64,000 nt of DNA from Cyclina sinensis (GCA_012932295.1 JAAONU010000001.1:43807134-43871133), one strand, 5' to 3'; numbered from the stretch's first letter, positions 37,436 to 50,744 are shown. Notes: a model not told the origin generated them from the letters alone. A program made the numbers and translations.

Positions 37436-38847
37436 TGTTTGTATAATATACTTTACGCTCCCTCAGCAGCTAATTGAATACACTACTGTTACTTCACACC
37501 GCTGCTTTAAAACCAGTAGATTTATGATATTGACCTTTACAATGAACTTTTAAACAACCAATGAAAGTGCACAAATATCCCCAAAACCGAAAAATCTTTA
37601 AACCAATTTTCATTGGCTTAAACGATCATGTGATTCCAAAAATTATAAATAGACGGGTGTTTCCTGACAATTTTGTAAACACATTTCAACTACGCCTTTA
37701 CGTAAACATCTTAATACAGCAAATAAACGTCTAAAAACCACCATGCCATCATGATTTTAACCTGTTTGATAGTTTGATTGGTTTATTTACGTATACATGT
37801 TAAAAACACTTTCAAAAGTGACATACGTAAGTAACTTGCAGACATGCATTGTTTGTTTACATTTTGGGTTGTCAGTTATATGTATGGACATTTTGTTGTA
37901 AGCTAATCACTGATTGGCTGAAAAGTAACCGTGGTTTTCCCTGTCTAAAAATAAAAATATCGTTCTAAAAAATGAATTTTAGCAGAGGTAAGAAAGTGAA
38001 ATATTCGACCGATGCGCAGGAGAGTAAATATACTTATGAAACGCTTTTATTTCTAGAGATTTTTTTTCTAGAATTTTCCACTGTACTGCAACTTTCGTAG
38101 ATCTTCGATATTGTCCCTTACACACACTTTTTTAAGGATATAATATGGTTACGGCTAAATGGGGAAAATAAAGACAAAATAATTTTGCATAATAAAATCA
38201 CGTGAGTAGTTTCGATAATAGTGTGAAGTATCGTTTCTTCTTATAATGTTTTCGGTGACGAGAAATCAATTCTTATTTTTTTATAAACAGAAACATTAGG
38301 TTTCCTGTATGCAAAATAGAAGCGAAAAATAAGAAACAAAAACAAAATGTGTATTGCTGAGTTTTAGACACAATGATTTCTATTAACGGCTTTGTTCCAA
38401 TCCTTTTACATTTGCTATTTTCGTTCCTAGCTGTTCCTTGCTAGGCTATTGTCTGTTTTGCTGTATCAATGATCAGTAATGAAATTTATTTTATCCCAGA
38501 ATTATGCATTAACGACTTGTTCATGCTATCTAATCATGCAACATATGTAAAAAATAAGCGCCAGACAGCTCTATTTGATATAAAAAGTGAAATACACTAT
38601 CGTGAGCAAAACAATATTTGATTAGATATGTATTTGATAAGAAAATTGCTTTCATGGTAACCTGTGATATTTCAGGACAATAAACAAACAAACAACCATG
38701 TAAATAATCCTGACAATAGAGTCTTGAATACCTTTCCAGCAAAAATCCAGTATTTTGATTGTTCAACTGTCTGTTAATTGAAACAGATATCCCTAAAAGA
38801 AAAAGAATCCATAGAAATTGAAGTATTTCATAAGTTTCCTATCAAAA
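37436..38847. other. Spacer of giant inverted repeat
   Basis: About 1.4 kb in which the two sides no longer pair. It includes a small perfect-stem palindrome CCAATTTTCATTGG near 37,603 and otherwise AT-rich DNA. No gene, and no terminal repeat motif marking the inner arm ends, was recognised. Confidence 0.6.
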
Positions 38848-39945
38848 TTAGGGTTTGCCCTATTTGAAAAAAAATTGTTTAGGCTAGACGTAATGTTGTT
38901 TAAAAATACATCAATGCTTATTCATATACAGCAATGGCCAACTAACTCTGTTACATTTATTTTTTACTCTAAAAGATGACTGCTGTTTTATGGTACTTAG
39001 CAAAAGTGTTGTTTTGCAATTAACAGACATGATACAGTGTCATAAATGAAGAGAAAGATTAATTTTACTGGTCTAGACTGTGTGATAAAATAAACTACAA
39101 ACATACACTTAATGTCGTACACGACCTCATAAAGGAAACACCTAATGTATTTTGGAGCATTGTACATCGTAGGAGATATTTTCAAGCGCAAAACTTTGAG
39201 TGTTTCAGAGATGCTTCTGTATGAGAAGGTTTCGAAAGAATATCAATGCTTCAAGTTTCAAGTTTAAGCTTACCTTTATACTACCAGGGGAGGTTTTTCT
39301 TTACAAAGACAAATATTACAATGCAACATGATCTGTATCTTCTCACAGATATTTTTTTTTAATTTTCCCTGAATAGGTTTCAGTACGACTTTTTTACGTT
39401 ATATGCAGTATTTTGAAAAAATAAAAAAAATGTAAGTTTAATAATGATCATTTCTTTCCCCAATAGGAGCCGTTCTGTAGATAAACAAACATTAAGCATC
39501 AAGAAGACGTCACATAACAATATACGGAGAGAGAAAAAGCTTATAGTATGTTCTTGATTGCTTACATTTATACAACATTTTTGTAGATTTATAGAAAGGC
39601 TCGTAAACCCGTGCAGATTTGTCAGTCATGGTATATTTCGTTGAGAACTGATACTGGTTTATAACTGGGAAGTGGAAGGTAGACAAACTATATCAAATAC
39701 GAATTAAATGTTGTTTTATGCCGAACGAAACAGTTTTTTTTTCAAAGCAAATTCTTACAATTATTTCGTTACGACATTAATACGTCCGTTGAAAGAAAAT
39801 ACATGCAAATAAATCAACATTGGTACATCATAAATAAAAAGAAATGAATTCTTTCTTTCAGTTATGCAGGTAATGACTCTTTGCTAAGCACATCACAAGT
39901 TCGTTTTAATGCGTTTTCTAGTGGTTTCAGTTTTCCACGTTTTAT

Positions 39946-40021
39946 GGTACACGACCAGAAGTACACTGAATATAACATTTTCTGGTACACGACCAGAAGT
40001 ACACTGAATATAACGTTTTCT
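39946..40021 (+). repeat. 38-bp tandem duplication, right arm only
   Basis: GGTACACGACCAGAAGTACA and the following 18 bases occur twice head to tail (39,946 and 39,984) with a single A/G difference. The left arm has one copy at the matching place (~36,255-36,290), so this duplication arose after the arms formed. Confidence 0.8.
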
Positions 40022-40139
40022 GATCTTTTTCTGTCTCTCTCTAAGAGACAGAGTCGTGAATGATAATTGAATTGTTTCAACGCAGAAGCTTAGATAAACA
40101 CATTCAGACACGCCAACTAGATTATAGTAGTTTGATATA

Positions 40140-40163
40140 CGAATAGGAAATATTTTAATGAAA

Positions 40164-40210
<47 letters not shown>

Positions 40211-40835
40211 AACTTATTCTCATATGACAAAGTTTCAGTTACCAGCTAGTTTACTGCAAAAGAAGCAGGACATTTTAATATAATATTGCACTTTCTAGTT
40301 CCACTAAATGAAAACACCTAAGAGCATTAAAGTGTTGATACAACATAAATATCTGTTGTCAACATAGCTACAGGTTGTATTAATAAAATACCTTGACACG
40401 ATCAAAATGTTACAAGTATAGCATTGCACAAACTATTGACATAGACTACACTGATGACACTTATCAGAATACAAACAATATCGACTATTAAAATATAAAA
40501 AACATTAATGAAAAAAAGCACTTGGATCTAAAATAAACCTGTAAACATACACAAGAAAATTTTTATAATGAAAATTTTACTAAAAGTGACTGTCGATTTG
40601 TAGCTGGAGAACAGAAATAGTCTACTGTCCCATCGGAAAAATGTCTAAGACATATAGAAGGTATCTTGATAAAAAAACAATTGTCTTAGTGCATTACCTA
40701 GGAGTTGATTATATTTCATAAAATACAAACAACTATGTTACAAGTAAATTCTTAATGTAAAAGAAAACTATTGAGGAACGTTTTGGAATATGACCAACAC
40801 TAATAATGGACACATTTTCTTGATAAAATCCTATG
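40140..40835. other. Right-arm-specific insertion with (GA)n
   Basis: Flanks pair with left-arm sequence only ~160 bases apart (35,960-36,120), so about 550 bases are extra here. It begins with a (GA)n microsatellite at 40,167-40,208. The rest is AT-rich without recognised ends or coding content. Confidence 0.45.
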
Positions 40836-43800
40836 AATTATTGTGTCTATGTTCATTAATGTATTGCATTAACGTCCTTGAGTGGATCTTAAAGGGATAT
40901 TACAAAGATTAATTGCTTTAATGACCATATACTTTACAATCATGATAAAAGTTAATGTATATTGTTTTTTTCTATTCTTCTATGTTGTTTCTTTCTTTGT
41001 CGTTTTCCCGGTGTTACATTACATGATAGTGTTGCTACAAAAAACTATGCTGTTGTATTACGCTTAGAATAACTAGGTATTACCCAGTTTGATTTGTGAA
41101 GATACTTGATTTCATTTGAAAAGCTATATGAAACAGTTGAGACCGAGAGAGATCCTGTCTTGACAGTTTTTCTAAAAGGTCTTGTTGGTATTGCTACATG
41201 CCTAAGTTTACCTATATTATTATAACTGGATCTTTTTATGAGTTTCGAAGTAGTTCAGACTGGTTTTACACTTAAAGACGTTGTCAAAATGATTTACTGA
41301 GTTAAAAAGTAATCGCCTATTAACACGATTTTAGCCTTTAGCTTCATATTTTCGACATCAACGCTACTATTTTTATCCACTTCGTGCTGTCAGCAAGACT
41401 GCTTTTGCAAATAACTAAAGGTACTACTTTTTAAAGATACATCTGGATAAACAAAACGCTTAGGTCTGAAGCTGGTTTCGGTCAGAATGTCTAAAATGGT
41501 ATATTAGCACAGCAGTAAGCAGACAAGCTAATATATGAAAAATGACTGTCAATATTTCATCGAATACAACATAATTACGACAGGTTAGTTTGATGTTAAT
41601 TCCCATAGTCCAGACGAAGCAGTCTGTATTTTGTTAATACAGTATTGATTATGAAACTTGTCTGCTGAATTCTTTTTCAACTGCAACAAACTTTTTACGA
41701 AAACAAAAATAAAATGTCTAACAAAGGCCTTATCATGGTTATCTTAAAAGTTGTGTTTAAACAATGTTTGATGTTAGAGATATAACACTAGCTGTGGTTG
41801 TCAGCAAATGTCTTTGAAAATTGATAGATTTATCCCAGCATTTTTACTAACATATTTTCATTGAAGAGAAATTTACTTTAAAAGAATGAATAAAATTGAT
41901 AGAGGGACACATCTTTATAATAAAGATATTACATAAATCAAATTTCATTGGAAAATACCAGTGGGTTCGATCCTACTAGGAGCTTGATTATTTATAAAAC
42001 ACATCGAACAACACTACAGATACAAATAGCTTGACTTTTGTCATTTAGAAAAGATCAAATTAAAAATAGCAAGGTGTCAAAATAGAAACAAGTAAACTAC
42101 AAAATGCCAATTTGACTAAGTGTGTCAATATCCTAAATAAAGTTAGCAGGAATAATAAATTATATGCGAAATGAAATCTATATGATTTTGTGAGTAATAC
42201 AATAAATCCATTTAAATTGCATTTTATTTAAACTGTTGTTATCTATGAATGCATAAGCATTTGAAGGCTATTTTGCTTAAATATTGACCTATACATTATC
42301 ATTTTGGTCCTGAAAAGTCTATTATAGCCATTATTGTAACACCATTGTGTCTAATAACACAGTCATTATTTTCTACGAGAAAACTATATGCCATATTGAT
42401 TTCACAGGCTTTGATGTGCATTTTGTTTAAGGATATTACTCGTTTCTTGAAACAATGCATTGTGTGTTTTCTCTGTTTCGAAATATTTATATGATATTGA
42501 TGTAGGTTAGTGGTATGTTACTGAAACTGGACATAACGCTCTCTATATTTAATTATCAAATCAAGCTTAGTTGTAATAAGCATTCAGCCACGGCATAAAC
42601 ATAAACGGTCTTTTATCATTTAGCATACTGTTAAATATTACCAGCAAAGCACTGGATTAAATTAAATAACTGTTACGGACACAGAGTTACCAAAATATGA
42701 TTTGTTGTGAAAATACAATGTGTTTATTCATAAACTGTAAAATTCATAGAACGTATTGTCCATTTAAGGATGTATGCATAACATGATTTTATAACATGGA
42801 ACCCATACTTTCAGAAGCAGAAATGTATCAGACTTAATATACAGTTTCGTAATGCGACCTGTCAAACTACACAACGGTTCAAGCTATAGCTCTACGGACC
42901 TTGTCAATAAAATATTTTATTGAAATATGAGAGATAACGAGAGTTCATGTTTTTGTTAAACATTATATTGTTAAGTTTCCGTTAAAAAATCACAATAATA
43001 CACTTTCTGAACAGTCTCTATGTAAATAGATATTTGTTCTCGACACAAAACGTACTTGGCGACAGTGTTTCGGTTTCTCTCAGTAATAATAAATACCTAA
43101 CAGTAAACAGACTTGTTCATATTCATAAAAAGGAACACCAATAAATCTGTTAAGGAAACAAGGATTTGGTCAGCGTGAAGTTGTAATTTCTTGCAGACCA
43201 GACGAGACTGGTGGTATTATCGTGAATCAGCTACTTCAATTCATTTAAAAATCAAAATCGTACTTTGTCTGCGTATATAATACTGTTCAGAAAGTATGTA
43301 GCCAGAATAACAAGAAGCTGTCCAAAAATGTGCGTTTTTACTTTTTGAGAGAAAAAAGCTTAAGTATGTACTAAAATTGATTAGCAAATGAAGTAAAAAA
43401 TGTTAATAAGAATCAAGGTTGCAACAAATCAGTAAGCGACTTAAAAGCAACATCGTTCTTCTCAAAATAAAAAAAAAAAATCGATAAAAGATCTGCTTTT
43501 TATCGCAGATTTTTCTCTTTCAATACGAATGCCAGTCACCGATCGTAACATGATTATTAAACTTGTAAAGCCGAGTTACATTTACAATTTTCACTGGAAC
43601 TAAATCAAGATTTTGCCAATTCTTATTCATAATCATTTCAATTCAAAATCGAGGAAATATTTTACAAGCACGGTTTTTATATGTCTCTGAACATTATAGT
43701 TTGTAAAAGAAATTCTCGTTCTTCCGTTGAGGTCTTGATTCACAAAGATGTCATTTGAAATGATTATTCGCACAGTATTATTTGAATTACAAAATTTACA

Positions 43801-44451
43801 TTTCCTCTACATAAATATAATAAATCACTTAAAAATAAGGTTAAAAATGCAGAGAACGTGTGAAACAATCTCTGCTTCTAATCTGCATTTGGTACTCCAA
43901 TGGTTGTTAATCATTGTCGCTTCTAAGTAAATTAGATTAGTCAAAACATCTTATATACATTCCTTCTCTCGTCGTAAAAATTATACTAAAATATAGTTAG
44001 TATGGCAGAATAAAACTTATCTATCAATCCTGTTATCTCTTCGTTATTCGACGGATTTGAAGGACATACATTTTCATCTTAAATTAAATAAGTTTCGTCA
44101 CCATGGTTACCCAAGATTCTGTGATTTGCAATTCCAATAAAATGATGTTTGATTAAGAAATGACGTTGTCATTCGCTTCTGAGAAATAAAGCTAAGACGT
44201 GTAGGGACTTATTTTATCTTCATAGGGACATAGTATTGCTGTTTGTCTGTCTTATGATTTTTTATGGAACATCCTTAGCAATTTCTAAATATTTTCTCTC
44301 TCAAAAAGAAAATAAAACTAAATGTTCATTATCTTGATCAGCATCATTACATGTTCTATGCAATTCCCAGTTTTACTTTTGTAGAAGAATATTTCTGGTG
44401 AAAGCGATTTCCCTGTATTTTTTATGTTTATCAATTCTTGAGTTAGTATTA

Positions 44452-45062
44452 CAGTAAATTTGCGATGACTCGAAATCGCATGGGAGATCACCTTTTTGTC
44501 GAGTCATCACATCTGTCGAGTCATCGCATGTCGTGTCCAGTTTGTACTTTCGTTTTCAATGCGGTGTCGTAATTATAGCACGTTGTGAAACTTGCTCGAA
44601 CAGAATTAAAACGTTATCTGTTTTTACTTTTATTATACATAAATGTTATTACAAAAATTTACAAAATAACAACAAGAATACGCATACAGCAAGGAACAAT
44701 ATATATGAAAAACATCCAAGACAAACAAAAAATAAATAAATAGCGATTATTTGCCGTGTTTGTCACCTGTCAATTCTGACAACAATTAAAATGTGAATGT
44801 TCAATTGAGACGCTAATCAAAGGTGTAAAAATTATTTATCGCTGCGGTAATTATGTCGAGCCATTGCAACATAATTTATAATGATTTTGTTTGGTGGGGA
44901 TTAACGCAAGTGTTGAGTCAAAGCATTTTTCGAGACAACGAATTTCAACTCATTGCATTTAATCTGTATGGAAAATATAGGGAAAATAACGGGTCCGAGC
45001 GACAGCTTCGAGTCAGACCGACCTGTCGAGTCATTGCATTTCGAATCATTGCAAAACTACTG
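44452..45062. mobile_element. 611-bp TA-flanked MITE (mariner/pogo type)
   Basis: The ends are inverted: CAGTAAATTTGCGATGACTC on the left, CAGTAGTTTTGCAATGATTC read inward from the right, 21 of the first 25 bases agreeing. It is flanked by TA on both sides. The other palindrome arm keeps the empty site: TAGAATTAATACT at ~31,940 equals the joined flanks with one TA. Internal GTCGAGTCAT(C/T)GCAT motifs recur near both ends. Reading frames inside look accidental, so it depends on a transposase from elsewhere. CAGT ends and a TA target fit Tc1/mariner/pogo. Confidence 0.9.
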
Positions 45063-46427
45063 TAATTCTAAAGTATCTTCCTATTGGTTAGATACAAATG
45101 CATACAAATTCAGTTTGATTATTTAGATCATAAGACAACAATTAATGTTAAACCGTGTGGCAGATAATAAATCCTCTTCTTCTTCGAAAATGACTGCAAT
45201 TGTAAAATATAAATTGTGATCGTTGCTTCTAATCTAGAAATTAAACTGCTTCTGATGAATATCCATTCAGGCTTGAAATAGAATACTTACTCTTGCTGTT
45301 TAATTCAAACCATATAAAATCACCTATGTTGAAATTTGATGTCTTGAAGTGGCTTAAATGTGGGTTTTAAATGCCTTGTATGTTCACGCCATTTCTGGTT
45401 TTGTCAAAGACTCAAAGAGCACAATATTATAAAATATGAACATACATATAAAACAGAGGCATATCTTTCAACTTTTTACTAAACATGTCTATTTTTATCA
45501 ACTCAATGCAAGCCATTGAGAACGATTGGAAGAAAGTTTTGAGCATATTTTAAGGACAAATCACTCTGTAAACCTAATTACATATAATTGTAAATATTGC
45601 GCCTCATAAGTTTTTAAGGTAACAGTTAAAAAAATTGCTAAGTTTTTGTTTTTGTATTGCACTTTTCTGAAAATTACAAAATGAAATAGTACATAAATTG
45701 TTTATAGCTAAATAATGTAACTGCTTAGTTGGTTTAGTCATTGAGAATTCCTCAGCAAAGCACAGATTTTGTCTCGTCACTCTGGCCTGTGTTTGTTTAC
45801 ACTCTCGACAATACTACTAAGGTTTTATTGTTTTGGTAAGCACAGCAGCTGTTACTTTTTCCATCATACATTTTTCGCAATAATCTCAAACTTCGAACGT
45901 CATTTGTGAGTCAACTACAGGAAAAACAACTACAAATTGAAAAAACTTAAAGGCCATGTCAAAGTAAGAAGATATTGCACGGAAAGAAACTGCATTATTA
46001 TTTTCCTATAAGTGCACTCTGCAAGGTAAAATCATACCTATATGTTCAGTACTAAGCAATAAACATAATACTTGGAATATGTATTGTTTAATTTCATCAT
46101 TACAATACGTGATTAATTACCACATTTAAATGAGAAAAGTCCTTTAATTGCGTTTAATAAGATTACTTTAAAATGGTGTACTTCCTACTGTGTCATTACA
46201 ATCAGAATGCTATTTATGCCACATTTCGATATCCAGTCAAGATGATCACCAATTCGTGGAGGAACTTTTACACTGAACGGAAACAATTTATATGTTTAAT
46301 AAATTATTAACAAGTGATGTCAAAAACTGATATTGTATGTGATTCCTCAAGAAATGCAATAGACATTTTATTTTACACACTAAAGTGTTCGGCTTTTCTT
46401 TTCATGAAGGATTGCTTGAACCTGAAA

Positions 46428-49221
46428 CAAGGGGTAGGACCTAAATCATGTAGCTCGGTGCTTTAAGCGAGAAAAACGTATAGTCTATGACTGATGTCGT
46501 CAGTTTTCGCGTAAATATTCAGGAATTTGGATAAATTATCAACAGCTATGGGGATTGTCATGGAATATTTGTATAATGTATACGACTAGTACCTAGCCAT
46601 ATATGTATGCTAACTGTAGCTGCTTTTTGACAGAAGAAGAAATGTGTTACAAAAAAGTTATTGAAGGGATGCCAACAAAGGTGTCCCATTTTTTGTGTGA
46701 ATCTGCAATAATTTGCTTTGGTTTTTCAGCTTGACCAACAATTTTGCGCCATTAAAATGATATTTTAAGTAAACAGGAACAGAATTAAACATTAAAACCA
46801 GTTAGGAACATACATAATGCATCTATGTTCGATTTTTTTAAACTTAAAGACAATAAACGTGTAGTTTGAGTCACTTTAAGGCCATACTGTGTAACCTCGG
46901 TTCTTTCATAACTACATACCGGTATTCTTATACATGAAATATCTTTCTGTCACTAGCATATTGGTTAAATTTAACAGTTATTTTGTACTATAATCATACT
47001 CAAAACCAGTGTTTGCCCAGTTTAAAGGCATTACATTACCTACACATGGTGATTTTATAAAGTGAAAGTAATCGAATGTCTTTTGATACAACCGAAGTTA
47101 ACTTTCAATATATGTATTCGTTTAAGATTGTTTTTACAGACAGCTAAATAAAGGTTGACAATAAACAATTCTTACAGTTGTGAGTTGAAGCAATACTTTA
47201 ATATCATAATCCGATTTTGTTTGATACCTAGCGAGAATTAAAAGATTAAAAAGATTAGAATAATTTAGCACAAATTCACCTTGGAATTGTAGAAACCGGA
47301 ATTATAAACTCTATACTCTGTAACTTGGGGCAACAGCTCATTAATAAAATATCATAGCAAAATAGCATTATGACATATACTTACAATCTTATTCATACAT
47401 ACCATATATGAGAAGTAAATAAATCCTCTAAAGATAACTTACACTTTTTTCACAAATATAGGATTAAATCTCGGATGTATTACGATACCTGATTGCCTGG
47501 AGATAAGGTAGGTCAGTGATCATTTTACCTATTGCAAACTATTTCATTTCCATCCCCTTTCAAAGTTTTATTAGTAAAGACTAATCACTACTTGCAGGAA
47601 ATACCTTAAAACCACCAATATTAGCAACCTAATTTGATTTATTGCAAAACGGCAGTTTAAGTAAGGTGATGATATTTATCAGCCAGGTCTATCTTTTCAT
47701 AAAAGGATTTTCACTTCATCTTTATTCTTTGACATTGTGTTCTTAATACTAAATATGAAAAATGATAAATACGAAAATATACATGTAATTTCTCATCCAG
47801 TTATTTCAGTCATCAAAAGCTGTTCTGAATGGCATGCATGACCCTTTTGAAATTATGCATTGTAATGTAGACAAAGACCTAATAAAACATTGTAATCATG
47901 TAAACATTTGAACCAACTAATTATGCAAGTACATTTTACATCAAATTTTCTCTCTTTTTGTGCTTGAGGAGAGATGATAATGTTGTCATAGAACTCTTTG
48001 TTCATTATTTCATTTAAGTGTAATGGCAGTCCAGTCAAAGCGGAAGAAATATTGACTGATTTGATTGTGGAAGAAGTAAGATAATATTTTTCAAACTCCA
48101 TTAAAAACTACAAATGTTTTAAGAAATCTAACTTGTCTAATTTGCGTGTATTTCTAATTTGTTTCCTTTTAACTGAAATAATGGTAAGATGCAACTGCAC
48201 ATTGGATAGGACATCCAAGAATAAATTTCGCATAGATATTTGGTTGAGTCCAGGGATTGAACCATTCACCTTTGAATGACTATATGGAGCTTAGCACATT
48301 GACAGGTTTTATATGTACCAAGTATATACAGTCAATTTATCTGTATGGCACAGACTGTCTGTCAGTTGACAATTAGTTTTCGCACAACTTAGAAAGTCCT
48401 TTTTGATTTTATAAATATAATGTTTGCATGTATGTAATATCTACAAAATTGTCAATTTTGATTTAAATAAAATCTGCAGACTTGTGATCAAGTCAAAACC
48501 TTTCATAGTTTAAATTTACTTGTAATATATTGTATTTGTATCTGACAATGAAAAGCAGCACATAAATTTCCAGCCTTAAAATCGCAAGTGTTCAAATTCA
48601 TAGCAACATTTATGGAATTATCTTAGCTTAAATCAGGAAACACTTTGGTTTTTTATCAGAAACATAAGGTTAAATATACAGACAGAACTCTTTGTAAAAT
48701 TTTTCAACATGCTTATTTTGAAAAACTTAACTTTAACATCAGTAAAGAACCGAGGTTTCACAATATGGTCTTAAAGTGAACCAAACTACACGTTTATTGT
48801 CTTTAAGTTTAAAAAAATGAACATAATATATAATTTATGTTCCTAGCTGGTTGTAAATGTTTAATTATGTGCCTGTTTACAAAAAATATTGTTTCAATGG
48901 CGCAGAATGGTTTGACAAGTTCAAAGACCTAAGCAAATTATTGTAGAATCACACAAAAAATGAGACACCTTTGTTGGCATCCCTTCAATAACTTTTTTGT
49001 AACACATTTCTTCTTCTGTCAAATAGCAGCTACAGTTAGCATACATATATGGCTAGGTACTAGTCGTATACATTATACAAATATTCCATGACAATCCCCA
49101 TAGCTGTTGATAATTTATCCAAATTCCTGAATATTTACGCGAAAACTGACGACATTAGTCATAGACTACACGTTTTTCTCGTTTAAAGCACCGAGCTACA
49201 TGATTTAGGTTCTACCCCTTG
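46428..49221. mobile_element. 2.8-kb long-inverted-repeat element, TGAAA flanks
   Basis: Starts CAAGGGGTAGGACCTAAATC and ends with its inverted copy (one mismatch). It is flanked by TGAAA at 46,423-46,427 and 49,222-49,226, a likely 5-bp target duplication. The inverted arms run ~590 bp each (46,428-~47,020 and ~48,630-49,221). The outer ~265 bp are about 99% identical; further in, identity falls sharply to perhaps 75%. It lies inside the right palindrome arm and is absent from the left. The interior has no recognised transposase; an 82-codon frame on the - strand (47,853-48,101) matches nothing I know. The superfamily is unclear: 5-bp duplications occur in a few DNA transposon groups, but I recognise no diagnostic terminus. 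Confidence 0.8.
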
Positions 49222-49280
49222 TGAAATATAAGATATTTCGATACATTTAAAGGTTGAAGGAGAGAAACTAACATCTACTT

Positions 49281-49715
49281 GCGCAAGAACTTACCGAGAT
49301 TATATTATTGCGCAAGAACTTACATATATAATATTGTTGCGCAAGAACTAACTGAGATTATATTGTTGCGCAAGAACTTACCAATATTACATTGTTGCGC
49401 AAGAACTTACCGAGATTATACTGTTGCGCAAGAACTTACCGAGATTATATTGTAGCGCAAGAACTTACCGAGATTATATTGTTGCGCAAGAACTTGCCGA
49501 GATTATATTGTTGCGCAAGAACTTACCGAGATTATATTGTTGCGCAAGAACTTACTGAGATAATAATGTTGCGCAAGAACTTACCGAGATTATATTGTTG
49601 CGCAAGAACTTACCGAGATTATATTGTTGCGCAAGAACTTACTGAGATTATATTGTTGCGCAAGAACTTACCGAGATTATATCGTTGCGCAAGAACTTAC
49701 TGAGATTATAATAAT
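49281..49715 (+). repeat. 29-bp minisatellite, 15 copies
   Basis: Unit GCGCAAGAACTTACCGAGAT followed by TATATTGTT, repeated without gaps exactly 15 times. Early copies (2-4) are the most diverged; central copies differ by 0-2 bases. Because 29 is not a multiple of three, all frames cycle through the same peptides, which explains the open frame over 49,392-49,703. It sits 60 bases from the long-inverted-repeat element and has no counterpart in the left arm. Confidence 0.95.
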
Positions 49716-50505
49716 TCAGTTGCTGACATTTACTTTTTGAACGACACGTGTGGTTCAGTTCGTTTCACGCGTCATCTTTTTTATTTTAAGTGAAAAGTTA
49801 TAGTTTATTATACAGATAGTAACGTCGCGTTAACTTTCCAGTTCTTATAAGGGTGTCAAAAATGTGTTTTCAGAATTGCTATAGAATAAATTATTACAGT
49901 CATATAATGCCACTGTGTTTCCTTTTATCAAATTATATTTATGAAGAAAGTAAAACGCCATTCTATTTTTTCCGTCAGAACACATTAAGAGCTGTTAAGT
50001 GTTAGTAATAAATATTTTGACCAAAAACTTTTCTCGAGAGGAATTAAGGATGCATACAGTCTACAATTACAGTTAATGTGATGTGTACTTGTAAATGACA
50101 TCAAGAGCTATTGTGATGATTTCCTGTCTGGATGGTAATTGCAGATGCCGGTATATTATCATTTTATAGTTTTTTGTGTGTTGTTTAAACATATAATTAC
50201 AATAAAAAATCTGCTTAATGTTTGAACGAAAAGTCCACGGTAACAAGAAACGATGTTTTATTGTGTCCAACTTGAAACTTTATATTAAGACAGACTCAAA
50301 CTCGTTGAAAGGACTAATTGTTGAATATATATGCAATGGAGTTGCATTGTCGGTATTATCCATGAAGTTTATACAGTTGTTTTTAAAGCGACTGACTCAC
50401 AGAATTAAGCTGATGTTTTTTCTTTAAAATTTAAGAGAAGATAATATACTATGGAAAAACATATTATTATGCTTATATACACCATGAAAACTGAGAAAAA
50501 AGTTT

Positions 50506-50592
50506 TAACTTAAGTAGGATTCGAACCCATGACCTTTCGCTTAGTAATATATAGAGAGTGGGTCTATACTACTGAGCCACAGAGACTAGTTA
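50506..50592 (-). repeat. tRNA-like sequence, probable SINE head
   Basis: On the - strand, TGGCTCAGTAGTATAGA resembles an A box and GGGTTCGAATCC a B box, about 45 bases apart, as in a tRNA gene or tRNA-derived SINE. The acceptor and D stems do not pair properly, so it is not a working tRNA. It lies in a segment where the two palindrome arms differ. Confidence 0.5.
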
Positions 50593-50672
50593 TCAATTTT
50601 CGTGAAACTTAATCACTAATAGGAAGTTAGCAGTAGCGGTACGCGGCAGCAGTTGGTAGTAGAAATTAAATC

Positions 50673-50744
50673 AAACGTGAAGTTGGCAGTAGCAGTAACA
50701 ACAGTAGCAGTAGGCAAAACGTGAAGTTGGCAGTAGCAGTAACA
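50673..50744 (+). repeat. Short GCA/GTA-rich tandem repeat
   Basis: AAACGTGAAGTTGGCAGTAG (plus CAGTAACA) occurs at 50,673 and 50,717, period 44, within a wider GCAGTA-rich stretch from ~50,628 to 50,757. It directly follows the tRNA-like sequence and may be part of the same insertion. Confidence 0.65.

Noticed and set aside
36138..40111. Short frames in both arms sharing WYTTRS-LNI-like peptides as a conserved gene
   Set aside because: The similarity follows from the nucleotide palindrome; frames break within ~30 codons and show no splice structure.
41955..41985. Second tRNA-like B box (GGGTTCGATCC)
   Set aside because: No convincing A box upstream and no fold.
49392..49703. 103-codon reading frame with repeated LRKNLPRLYCCARTYRDYI
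   Set aside because: The peptide repeats because a 29-bp unit is read through all three frames; it is a by-product of the tandem repeat.
49281..49715. CRISPR-like array of short repeats
   Set aside because: Units abut with no unique spacers and the context is eukaryotic; it is a minisatellite.
50506..50592. Functional tRNA gene
   Set aside because: A and B boxes are recognisable but the acceptor and D stems do not pair.
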